Below, in pieces: positions 1-5,921 of a stretch of 53,797 nt of DNA. Below the pieces are notes generated by a model, which saw only the letters and a list, made by a program, of their open reading frames with translations, did no database searches and had not been told where the DNA came from. Source of the stretch: Bacteroidaceae bacterium (lineage in GTDB: Bacteria > Bacteroidota > Bacteroidia > Bacteroidales > Bacteroidaceae); NCBI GenBank assembly GCA_017398805.1, contig JAFQEZ010000029.1, forward strand, positions 1-53,797. The letters run 5' to 3'. The position numbers and the translations under genes were made by a program. Numbering within the stretch: the stretch's first letter is position 1; each line of letters opens with the position of its first letter.

Positions 1-71
1 ACAACGTTTACAACATCAAAATAATCAAGTGTACCGCTGGGAAGCAGAAGGGAATAGCCGTCTTTTTGCAT
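1..71 (-). CDS. Transposase N-terminus, ISAon1-like family (partial)
   Basis: This reading frame starts with ATG at 71 and runs off the window after 23 codons. The peptide begins MQKDGYSLLLPSG and continues into LDYFDVV. That is the usual opening of the short N-region protein of ISAon1-family transposases in Bacteroidetes, with a run of Leu-Leu-Leu-Pro followed by a Leu-Asp-Tyr-Phe-Asp motif. The family assignment is from memory of the family pattern, over a short stretch. Only the first fraction of the gene is visible, so it cannot be said whether the element is intact. Confidence 0.55.
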   Translation of the reverse strand, partial: MQKDGYSLLLPSGTLDYFDVVNV

Positions 72-158
72 AGTCTTTGAAATTTATTGACAGCAAAAAT
101 AAACATTTATTTTTTACCCCTCAACTTTTTACGTTGGGCCACTTTTTGCTACTGACCC
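1..158 (-). mobile_element. End of an ISAon1-like insertion sequence (partial)
   Basis: The left edge of the window is the terminal part of an insertion sequence whose body lies outside. The transposase start (71) points out of the window. The recombinase reading frame at 353..129 loses family similarity at about position 159, where minus-strand sequence beginning GGGTCAGTAGCAAAAAGTGG starts; I take this as the IS terminus. The exact end and the target duplication cannot be fixed because the other end is not visible. Confidence 0.6.
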
Positions 159-353
159 GGCATTTGCCTCTACATAAGCGACCATATTAAGCAAATCTGT
201 ACGCTCTGCGTTTGCCTTTGCACCCGAAATTTTCTCTGCAAACACAGCCTCAACGCTCCAACCCTTGTTGTTGGCAAGTACTGTTAATTCATTCACTTGT
301 CTGTCGTACTCTTGTATGTTTGTCGAAACTCTTGCAAAAATTATTGTTTTCAT
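129..353 (-). pseudogene. Serine recombinase (resolvase family), truncated by the IS
   Basis: The first 64 codons encode the N-terminal half of a resolvase/invertase catalytic domain. The RVST motif near residues 8-11 contains the nucleophilic Ser10, and it is followed by a helix rich in Gln/Arg (YDRQVNELT) and by the GWSVEAVFAEKISGAK segment typical of the family. A full protein would have about 190 or more residues; this one stops at 74. The last ten residues (from about 159 down to 129) have no family similarity and belong to the inserted IS. The gene is therefore interrupted and almost certainly inactive unless the rest lies beyond the IS. It is divergent from the XRE gene, and such recombinases commonly mobilise small Bacteroidetes elements. 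Confidence 0.75.
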
Positions 354-463
354 ATTCTTATTATATATTTGTTTTATAAATCAATTATTACAATGCAAAT
401 ATACATTTAAGAAAATTAAGAAACAAATTTTAATTAGCGAAAATTGCAAATATTTTGAAATAT

Positions 464-494
464 ATTGTTATTTATGATAATTTTAGTATATTAG
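464..494 (+). promoter_or_regulatory. Bacteroidetes-type promoter for the XRE gene
   Basis: ATTG at 464-467 and TATATTAG at 487-494 are separated by 19 bases, close to the Bacteroidetes consensus TTTG-N19-TAnnTTTG. The start codon of the XRE gene follows 19 bases later. Confidence 0.5.
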
Positions 495-513
495 CACCTA
501 AAATAGGATAGAC

Positions 514-810
514 ATGGAAAAGATATTGGCAGAAAATGTAAAACGCCTTTGCAAGCAACAAGGCAAGCAGTTGAAAGATTTAGCGCAAGATATGGATATA
601 GATGCTTCAAGTTTAACAAGGGCGATGTATGGCAACGCTCGTTTAGACACCATTGAAAAGATGGCTGTTGCTCTTAGTGTAAGCGTAAAATCCCTTTTTG
701 AACCTATGGGCGATGAGGCTGTAGAGGGGTTTATTAAAATTAGAGGAAAGATATATCAATTTAACTGTAGGAGTGAATTGGAAAATTTGCTAAATTGCAA
801 GCAAGTATAA
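514..810 (+). CDS. XRE-family helix-turn-helix transcriptional regulator
   Basis: The 98-residue protein carries a Cro/CI-type helix-turn-helix over residues about 6-62. LKDLAQDMDI forms the first helices, the recognition helix is around DASSLTRAMYG, and a closing helix TIEKMAVALSVSVKSLFEP follows. A short C-terminal extension (about residues 70-98, GFIKIRGKIYQF) has no recognisable domain; similar tails occur on Bacteroidetes XRE proteins. It probably binds DNA as a dimer and controls its own promoter or the neighbouring HNH gene, whose ATG lies 11 bases after this stop codon. The two genes are probably co-transcribed. The target is inferred only from position. It could also act as antitoxin or immunity regulator of the mobile element. 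Confidence 0.85.
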   Translation: MEKILAENVKRLCKQQGKQLKDLAQDMDIDASSLTRAMYGNARLDTIEKMAVALSVSVKSLFEPMGDEAVEGFIKIRGKIYQFNCRSELENLLNCKQV

Positions 811-821
811 AAGTAGACAAT

Positions 822-1940
822 ATGCAAAAAAGAATTATAAAAAAGGTAACATATATTGACCCTAATATTTGTTTTGAATGCGGTGCACCTGCTACAGAAC
901 AGCATCATATAATTCCCGTTGTACGAGGAGGTACCAAAACAATACCTTTATGCTCTGCTTGTCATGCAAAAGTACACGATATTAAAGGAAGAAGAGATAA
1001 TCATGTAGATAATACTAAAATAGCTCTTGAAAGAAGAAAAGAATTAATAAAAACACAAGGAGGATTCTTCTCAAAATCAGGAAAATGGTGTACGCGTCTT
1101 GGCAATTTATCTATAGACAGAGAAACGCTAAAAAGAGCGCAAGAAGCTGCTTCAAGACAAAGACATGAAGCTAAAGAAGAATGGTTAAAGAACTCTGAAG
1201 CTTATAAATTTGTATGGGAAATGTTCACTTTGGGCATAGACAGACAATCCATTTTAGAAGAATTAAGCAGATTATACGACATAGACCCACAAGTTTGGGG
1301 TACAAGAAATGGGGCAAGAGTTAGCAAAGGAATTTTAAGCAAGTGGCTTAACCCAGAAAAATATAGGAGTAAATTAGATTGTACGACTTCTGAACCTATT
1401 AAAATTGAAGACAATTCCTTAAATAAAGATGTCCCTACAAATGAAACAGATACAGTTGAAGAAGATTTATTCAATAATGAACACACGCTATCAACTCCAC
1501 AATATAACACGAACATATCTTCAAAAGAAAAATTTCATAAGTATAGAAATTTATTACTGCATTCGCTAAACTATTTAATAAACAATAATTATGTAGGAGT
1601 AGAACTACCCAAAGAAGAAAATGGACATATTATTATAAATCTTTTGGGTAAAAACACTGTAATACGTTGGGAAGAACATACCCATAATGAGTTATTAATA
1701 CGAGTTTGGTGGGGATACAAACACAATGAATACAATCCGTTAACTAGAGATTTGTATGCCAAAAACCTTGAAGTGTCTTGTTCTGGTTGGGTTGAACGTA
1801 AATCAAAAAAATGTTTACAAGGCAAAGGAGACGAGCACATCTTTGATGTATATTCTTCAAGAAGAAGTATTGTAGATTTAATGAATATACCTAATGCAAC
1901 TGAAAATTATTTTAAGTTAGAGGGCAAAAAATTCTTTTAG
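822..1940 (+). CDS. HNH-domain protein with unknown C-terminal half
   Basis: Translation is taken from ATG 822, which avoids overlap with the XRE gene; an in-frame ATG at 795 also exists. Residues about 16-50 contain a zinc-binding HNH nuclease pattern: Cys-x2-Cys (CFECG), then EQHHIIPVVRGG with the catalytic-type His-His, and a second pair CSACHAKVH. A helical region follows (residues about 90-175) ending VSKGILSKWL, which looks like a helix-turn-helix. Then comes a polar linker rich in Asn, Thr and Glu, and a C-terminal block (about 240-372) rich in aromatic residues (IRVWWGYKHNEYNP, GWVERK) for which I recognise no family. It may be a DNA endonuclease with its own DNA-targeting part. It sits in an operon with the XRE regulator inside a mobile element, so a role in element maintenance, homing or defence is possible but unproven. 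Confidence 0.7.
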   Translation: MQKRIIKKVTYIDPNICFECGAPATEQHHIIPVVRGGTKTIPLCSACHAKVHDIKGRRDNHVDNTKIALERRKELIKTQGGFFSKSGKWCTRLGNLSIDRETLKRAQEAASRQRHEAKEEWLKNSEAYKFVWEMFTLGIDRQSILEELSRLYDIDPQVWGTRNGARVSKGILSKWLNPEKYRSKLDCTTSEPIKIEDNSLNKDVPTNETDTVEEDLFNNEHTLSTPQYNTNISSKEKFHKYRNLLLHSLNYLINNNYVGVELPKEENGHIIINLLGKNTVIRWEEHTHNELLIRVWWGYKHNEYNPLTRDLYAKNLEVSCSGWVERKSKKCLQGKGDEHIFDVYSSRRSIVDLMNIPNATENYFKLEGKKFF

Positions 1941-1960
1941 ATTAGAATAACACAAAAAGA

Positions 1961-2004
1961 ATGTATCAATACGACCAAATATAAGGTTATATTGATACAT
2001 TTTT
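1961..2004. terminator. Hairpin terminator between convergent HNH and toxin-like genes
   Basis: ATGTATCAATA (1961-1971) pairs with TATTGATACAT (1990-2000), an 11-bp perfect stem followed by a T run on the plus strand and preceded by A residues, so it can serve both converging transcripts. Confidence 0.7.
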
Positions 2005-2041
2005 AATTTGATACAGAGTTTTTCTAATTTAATTACTTTGG

Positions 2042-2596
2042 CTAAACGATATAGTCATTGCAATAGTTTGCTGGGAAAACAATTTTCCCTTTGCTTAAAT
2101 TTAGCGAGTTCTTACGAAATAGACATATTTGTACTGCAGGTTCACGTTCCCAGCCATAGTCCTTATTTTTCTCAAATAGTACAAATTGTTGCCGTCTCTT
2201 TGAATGATGCCCATAAACTCTTATAGCTTCGTAACGCTTAAGAAAGTCTGTTTTGTCTTTCATAAAGTTTATAGCCTTAGAAACAGTATCTTCATTAGAA
2301 AATAGTAATTGCTCTTTCAACAAATCTATGTATTTATTAAACTCATCTCGATGTTCTAAATTTCCATACAAATCGTAACATCTTCCATTGTTTATAGAAT
2401 CACAATTAAATTCAACAATTACATAGTTTGTATAGTGATAATGTGAACGTCCCCACCAATGTGCATTGACAATTAAGGTATCCCAAAAATAATACCCTGT
2501 ACCTAACCAAGCATTGTTGGCATTGCACGGATAAGGCGCATCACGCTCTATATCATTTGGATTATTCCTATCTTCTACTGTTTGATAGAGTATCAT
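2042..2596 (-). CDS. ADP-ribosyltransferase-like protein, candidate toxin of a SecB-associated TAC module
   Basis: The protein has 184 residues and no signal peptide or membrane segment. Its N-terminal third resembles the ADP-ribosyltransferase fold: ILYQT (residues 2-6, position of the usual Tyr-His-Gly/Thr), then LGTGYYFWD (31-39, the Gly-x-Gly-x-Tyr-Phe turn of the NAD pocket), A-WW (45-48), and a strand NYVIVEF with Glu62. The C-terminal part contains AIRVYG and a strand-rich end (AVQICLFRKNSLNL). These are pattern-level similarities; I cannot prove catalytic residues. The gene starts two bases after the stop codon of the SecB-like gene, so translation is probably coupled. The combination with a SecB-like chaperone and a small acidic protein matches the gene content of CmdTAC, whose toxin ADP-ribosylates mRNA. 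Its toxic role here is inferred from that context. Confidence 0.55.
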   Translation of the reverse strand: MILYQTVEDRNNPNDIERDAPYPCNANNAWLGTGYYFWDTLIVNAHWWGRSHYHYTNYVIVEFNCDSINNGRCYDLYGNLEHRDEFNKYIDLLKEQLLFSNEDTVSKAINFMKDKTDFLKRYEAIRVYGHHSKRRQQFVLFEKNKDYGWEREPAVQICLFRKNSLNLSKGKIVFPANYCNDYIV

Positions 2597-2598
2597 AA

Positions 2599-3012
2599 TT
2601 AAGCCTTTGAAGTGTTTTCTCTTAATGGGTCTGCTAAAGATGAAAGGTTCATTGTTGGCAACACTAAAGGTTGGAAATTCGCTTGAAGTGTTACTGTGCT
2701 TATAAAGGCTCTGATGTATGGAAATATAATAGCAATACTATTCCCGTAGAAGTATGAGGGAATCTCGTTGAATTCAATTCTATCTGCAAACTTGAATGTT
2801 GCATTACATTCAATCTCTACCATTTGTGCTTGGCTATCTTTGTCATATGCAGAAAAAATAATCTTTAGTTCATATATTGACTCAGATTCTGTTTGCTTAA
2901 AAAGTCCAACTGGTTTAAAGTCTATTTGCAACTCGTTTCTGGTATTTGCATCAAAGTCTAAATTTACCTTATTAAAAGAATAAACTTCAAGTGAAAATGC
3001 GGCTTTATTCAT
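2599..3012 (-). CDS. SecB-like chaperone of the TAC type
   Basis: Start is set at ATG 3012, 13 bases after the preceding stop; the reading frame is open further upstream but overlaps that gene. The 137-residue protein is slightly shorter than housekeeping SecB (about 155). It opens with AAFSLEVYSFNKVNLDF, the first strand of SecB, and ends with the family's most typical block: IAIIFPYIRAFISTV, then PLVLPTMNLSSL. The Phe-Pro-Tyr-x-Arg motif is clear. SecB is a cytosolic tetrameric holdase. Stand-alone SecB-like proteins next to a toxin gene and a small protein act in toxin-antitoxin-chaperone systems, where they protect an unstable antitoxin through its C-terminal tail. The A+T-rich setting inside a mobile element and the two neighbouring unknown genes argue for that role rather than for general export. 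Confidence 0.8.
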   Translation of the reverse strand: MNKAAFSLEVYSFNKVNLDFDANTRNELQIDFKPVGLFKQTESESIYELKIIFSAYDKDSQAQMVEIECNATFKFADRIEFNEIPSYFYGNSIAIIFPYIRAFISTVTLQANFQPLVLPTMNLSSLADPLRENTSKA

Positions 3013-3025
3013 AATATATCTGTTT

Positions 3026-3268
3026 TTATTTTGATACAAAAGTATAAAAAAACTCCGAATAATAATTCGGAGTTTCATCTATTTTAGTAGGTTCTATTGG
3101 TTTGCTTTCTGCTTTCACTAAAACCTGGCTTACGAATGCTAGATACTCATTAACAGTAGGTCCAATTTTATTGTACTTGTCATATTCGCGCCATTCTTTT
3201 TCAACAACATCTCTTGGAGTGTTCTTGAAATATTCTTTCAATTGCTCAAGTATTGCATCCATAGTCAT
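3026..3268 (-). CDS. Small acidic protein, candidate antitoxin of the TAC module
   Basis: The protein has 80 residues. Residues 3-45 form a probable helical, acidic domain (ILEQLKEYFKNTP, EKEWREYDKYNKIGPTVNEYL), a type of small Bacteroidetes protein I have seen described only as hypothetical. After a short linker rich in Pro, Glu and Thr, it ends in the aromatic segment NYYSEFFYTFVSK. Antitoxins of SecB-dependent TAC systems have such an exposed hydrophobic C-terminal chaperone-addiction tail. It is the first gene of the three-gene unit, with a near-perfect promoter at 3320-3350. ATG 3268 is used; ATG 3262 is an alternative. The hairpin at 3050-3075 lies inside its last codons. The antitoxin role is inferred; the reading frame itself is well supported by the promoter and gene spacing. 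Confidence 0.6.
   Translation of the reverse strand: MTMDAILEQLKEYFKNTPRDVVEKEWREYDKYNKIGPTVNEYLAFVSQVLVKAESKPIEPTKIDETPNYYSEFFYTFVSK
3037..3044 (-). promoter_or_regulatory. Possible internal -7 element for the SecB-like gene
   Basis: On the minus strand TACTTTTG matches TAnnTTTG exactly and lies about 25 bases before ATG 3012. No good -33 element is seen, so the site may be weak. It would allow the chaperone and toxin-like genes to be expressed apart from the first gene. Confidence 0.3.
3046..3075 (-). terminator. Terminator-like hairpin inside the 3' end of the putative antitoxin gene
   Basis: On the minus strand AAACTCCGAAT (3075-3065) pairs perfectly with ATTCGGAGTTT (3060-3050) around a 4-base loop, and seven T residues follow directly. 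This has the form of an intrinsic terminator but lies 18 or more bases before the stop codon at 3026, so a ribosome finishing the gene would melt it. It may act as an attenuator for the two downstream genes. Confidence 0.6.
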
Positions 3269-3319
3269 AAAATTTTGATATTCAACAATAAACTGTTTGC
3301 AACCCCACTAATTGGGAGA

Positions 3320-3350
3320 CAAAGGTAATATTTTTTTCTGATTTGACAAT
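3320..3350 (-). promoter_or_regulatory. Promoter of the SecB-associated three-gene unit
   Basis: On the minus strand ATTG (3350-3347) and TACCTTTG (3327-3320) are 19 bases apart, a textbook Bacteroidetes promoter. The leader contains a small imperfect palindrome (CCCA-N5-TGGG, 3303-3316) that could be an operator. The first ATG is at 3268. Confidence 0.7.
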
Positions 3351-3655
3351 AATTCTTTCTGTTTTTTTAAATGACAACATCTTGGAGTCTTAAATGTTCA
3401 CATTAATAATGTTACTGTTCAAAGAATATTTGATAATAAAAAATTTATCATAAAACTAGTATTTGTATCAAAATTATATTGCAAATATAATCTAGTAGTT
3501 ATATATTAAGGTTGTAGAATTAATATATTTAATATATTGAGTATAATCCTTATAATGACTTTTTTGCTATAAATATTGGATAAAAATTATGCATAGGTTT
3601 AATATAATATATCCTCTGTTATATCAATAAATTAGAGTAATAATATATGTATTCA
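3351..3655. other. A+T-rich non-coding spacer next to the Rep gene
   Basis: No gene is visible. The stretch is extremely A+T-rich with many short repeats of AATATATT type. It contains one perfect hairpin, ATTATATT (3473-3480) with AATATAAT (3484-3491), loop GCA. Lying beside a rolling-circle-type Rep gene, it could hold a replication origin, but no nick site is recognised. Confidence 0.3.
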
Positions 3656-3678
3656 TAGGGTGGTTTACTAATACCCTA
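3656..3678 (-). terminator. Hairpin directly after the Rep frame
   Basis: TAGGGT (3656-3661) and ACCCTA (3673-3678) form a 6-bp stem that overlaps the stop codon of the Rep frame (3678-3676). There is no clear T run, so it is a weak terminator candidate. Confidence 0.35.
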
Positions 3679-4560
3679 CGCTACAATATTAAGAACATCG
3701 AGCGACTGTCTGCCTTTTGCAGTCTGGAAGCGTAAGACCCTGCTTGAAAAGGTAAGGAACATAAGCAACAGAAAATCCTCGTTACAGAACAGTAAGGGGT
3801 TGTACTTTATACGTTCACGATTAAACCATTCGTTCAATACATCGCCATTGATACGTATTTCAAGGCGTGAAAGGTGCTTGGGGTTGCCATTGGCTTCTGC
3901 AATATACTGTTTGCCACTATTGTTTTCGATTTCTCGTTTCTTGTTGTATGCTGATAGGCGTAAATCGCCATTCTTCTGCTGAACGATGAGGCTGTACTCC
4001 TTAATTCTGCGACAAGAACCAATGCCAATGTATAGAATATCTTAAAGAAGTTTATCCCTATCTGTTACCTTTGTGCCGTTTACAATGGGTATGAGGTTTT
4101 CATCACGAATGGCACGAATTATGCGTTTAGATTGGTTCTTATTATCATCGCAAGCAAGGTCAAGGCGTGTAAGGTTGTGGAATTTCAATCCCAACATGCC
4201 CTCAATGTATTCGAGATAAACAAGGCGATTATGGATATTGTAGTTATAGTTGAGGTATAGTTGCTTGTTCTCCATTTCTATCCATACAAAACCACTCATT
4301 TCGCCCTCTTTGTCCGCTTTCAATCCCCATCGCAGAGTGCCAAAGCATTGCATATCATACTCGCTGTTTGGGTTGTTGCTTGTTCGCTCAAGATAGATGA
4401 TTTTGTAGATATAATCGTAATATTTGCCCTCTGTACGTTCAAGGCGAAAATCCCAATGTGGGAGTTCATAGACATCGAGGGGCATTTCAATTAGTTCAAA
4501 TAATGGAGAGTCTTCATAGAGTGTGTAGCATAGTTTTAGTTTGTCAATACTGATTTTCAT
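3676..4560 (-). pseudogene. Rolling-circle-type replication initiation protein with one in-frame stop
   Basis: Translation from ATG 4560 begins MKISIDKLKLCY and continues through FGTLRWGLKADKEG, FVWIEMENKQLY, LTRLDLACDDNKNQSKR and NGTKVTDRDKLL, the pattern of the Bacteroidetes replication initiation factor family. A TAA at 4044-4042 then interrupts, but the same frame goes on without another stop through ILYIGIGSCRRIKEYS, LSAYNKKREIE, HLSRLEIRING and VLNEWFNRERIKYNP, to TAG at 3678-3676. Together this gives about 294 codons, a normal length for the family. A single substitution (AAA to TAA would fit) is the simplest explanation. The gene overlaps the small upstream gene by 17 bases. It suggests that the region was once a small plasmid or mobilisable unit. 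A sequencing error or stop read-through are the alternatives. Confidence 0.75.
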
Positions 4561-4741
4561 TGTTAATACTGTTTTTAATCCCATTATTTCCATCATTGGG
4601 TTTATTGGGGATTGTACTCCAATATGCCCTCATGTCATCGCTGATGGCTTGTTTGTGGCTGTCGCTTAACGTGCGATTTTTCAACCCTTGACTGATACGC
4701 TGTTTGGTATCTGCATTTAATTCTCTAAATTGTCTTTTCAT
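4544..4741 (-). CDS. Small basic protein preceding Rep
   Basis: The 65-residue protein has a repeated helical motif, KQRISQGLKNRTLSDSHKQAIS, resembling the NUMOD3-type DNA-binding repeats of homing endonucleases. Its stop codon lies 17 bases inside the Rep frame (ATG 4560), which suggests translational coupling. It could be a regulator of Rep or a copy-number protein; I do not recognise it as a named family. Composition and codon use match the A+T-rich accessory region. Asn-rich C-terminal residues (NDGNNGIKNSINNENQY) look like a disordered tail. Confidence 0.55.
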   Translation of the reverse strand: MKRQFRELNADTKQRISQGLKNRTLSDSHKQAISDDMRAYWSTIPNKPNDGNNGIKNSINNENQY

Positions 4742-4976
4742 AAGTAATACTGTTTATATATAAATATTTCACAAACGAGCGAGATATAAAGCTTGCTTTA
4801 ATATTTCAAAGCGAGTGCAGTAAATATTCATCGTTTACGATAAATATTAGCATAAGTAGAAAAAGAGTAAATAGTAAGTAACTTTTTTGAAAAATATTTT
4901 TTGTACCAAAAACGAAAAACAGTTTTACCGATACTACTATAAATGGTTTTGTGATAAGCGATAGAGGTTACATAGA

Positions 4977-5000
4977 TAAAAAGCACCCACAGAGGGCGCT
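4977..5000 (-). terminator. Terminator of a lost gene
   Basis: On the minus strand AGCGCCC (5000-4994) pairs with GGGTGCT (4988-4982) around a 5-base loop and is followed by TTTTT. It sits 44 bases after the stop codon of the remnant at 5044. Confidence 0.55.
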
Positions 5001-5043
5001 GTATGTGTTTTGCTATTTGATACCATTACCAACCTTGTAAGTT

Positions 5044-5190
5044 TTAACCCTTATATCGTGAACAAGGAGCGCAATCACAGTTGGCGTATTCAAGTTTATT
5101 GGGGTCGGGTATGAATTTGCATAACTCCCAAATCTTATCCAAGTCCTCTAAAAATTGGTTCGAGAAAACTTTGCTCAGGTCTACTGAAAA
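5044..5190 (-). pseudogene. Sheared 3' end of an unknown gene
   Basis: A minus-strand frame ending at TAA 5046-5044 reads like real protein: NQFLEDLDKIWELC, then IPDPNKLEYANC and CDCAPCSRYKG. It has no start codon in the open part of the frame, and its upstream end runs into the hairpin at 5187-5219. It is followed by its own intrinsic terminator (4977-5000). I cannot name the family; the Cys cluster may bind metal. It is probably the tail of a gene broken when the accessory region was joined to the chromosome. Between 4742 and 4976 I see no other gene. Confidence 0.4.
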
Positions 5191-5219
5191 AATGCTCTTC
5201 GGTTGAAGAGCATTTTTTT
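5187..5219. terminator. Bidirectional intrinsic terminator after the DUF4476 gene
   Basis: ATGCTCTTC (5192-5200) and GAAGAGCAT (5204-5212) form a perfect 9-bp stem with a short loop, with an A run before and a T run after it, so it can terminate transcription in both directions. Confidence 0.85.
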
Positions 5220-5226
5220 GTTTATA

Positions 5227-5655
5227 TTATCTTTTCATCAGTATCTTCGCGGCTTTCTCCTTGCTTGATTTGAACGAGAATTGTTTCATTATCTTGTTAT
5301 AATCCCTATCATCTACAACCTTCGGTGCCATCACCTCGAGTGCTTCAAGCTTGTTGTCGTCGAAAGAAAGCAGTGATAATAGTTTTGCACATTGGTTGCT
5401 GCTGAAGTTGCTACCGATGCATGCTACACGGATAATATCAATTTTGTTTTTATCGAAAGAGGTGTTCTTGACTACCCTGTAGACCATCGAGAAATCATTG
5501 TCACGCATTGCACGCAACATAACAGGATTCCTTTTTTCTCTCTTCTCCCGTTTCTCCATCTGTGCCTTAGGCTTTCTTACTTGCGCTGCTGCCTGCACAG
5601 GAATCATCATCAATGCTATCAGCGCTATAAGCATTATTTTCTTCAGATTTTTCAT
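5227..5655 (-). CDS. Secreted DUF4476-domain protein
   Basis: Start is set at ATG 5655 because residues from there (MKNLKKIMLIALIALMM) form a signal peptide with a cleavage site near VQAAAQ; the frame is open for 24 more codons upstream. After a very basic stretch (KPKAQMEKREKREKR), residues about 42-140 match DUF4476: a helical repeat with FSMVYRVVKN, the Gln-Cys-Ala-Lys-Leu-Leu segment followed by SFDDNKLEALEVMAPKVVD, and the ending YNKIMKQFSFKSSKEKAAKILMKR. The function of DUF4476 is unknown; it is common in Bacteroidetes and probably periplasmic. A TATTTTTG -7-like element at 5732-5725 could drive it. It appears to be the first chromosomal gene to the right of the accessory region. Confidence 0.8.
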   Translation of the reverse strand: MKNLKKIMLIALIALMMIPVQAAAQVRKPKAQMEKREKREKRNPVMLRAMRDNDFSMVYRVVKNTSFDKNKIDIIRVACIGSNFSSNQCAKLLSLLSFDDNKLEALEVMAPKVVDDRDYNKIMKQFSFKSSKEKAAKILMKR

Positions 5656-5816
5656 AGTCATGTAGTTTTTGAAGGTTAATAATGTTTCTTCTGCAGCAAA
5701 GATACCCTGTGCATAATGAGCCGGCAAAAATATATCCCTATTCCTGTTTGGGGGATTTCCTAAAGTGAATAGGGAAAATACAGTTTAGATTCTTTGCCGG
5801 AGCGCAGCTAAGCAAC

Positions 5817-5828
5817 TGTATAACGCAG
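5817..5828 (+). repeat. 12-mer inverted with respect to 7454-7465
   Basis: TGTATAACGCAG here is the reverse complement of CTGCGTTATACA at 7454-7465. The two copies flank the flippase gene. Confidence 0.5.
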
Positions 5829-5921
5829 AATAAGAGATTCTTGACTTTGCTTAGAATTACAAAACAAAGTTTTATTTAGATTCGGGAATGGTATAGTACT
5901 ATTTGTAATTCTCGGTTTATA

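Noticed and set aside
3800..3982. Plus-strand small frame within the Rep pseudogene
   Set aside because: The minus-strand frame continues Rep-like sequence without further stops, so the plus-strand reading is a shadow.
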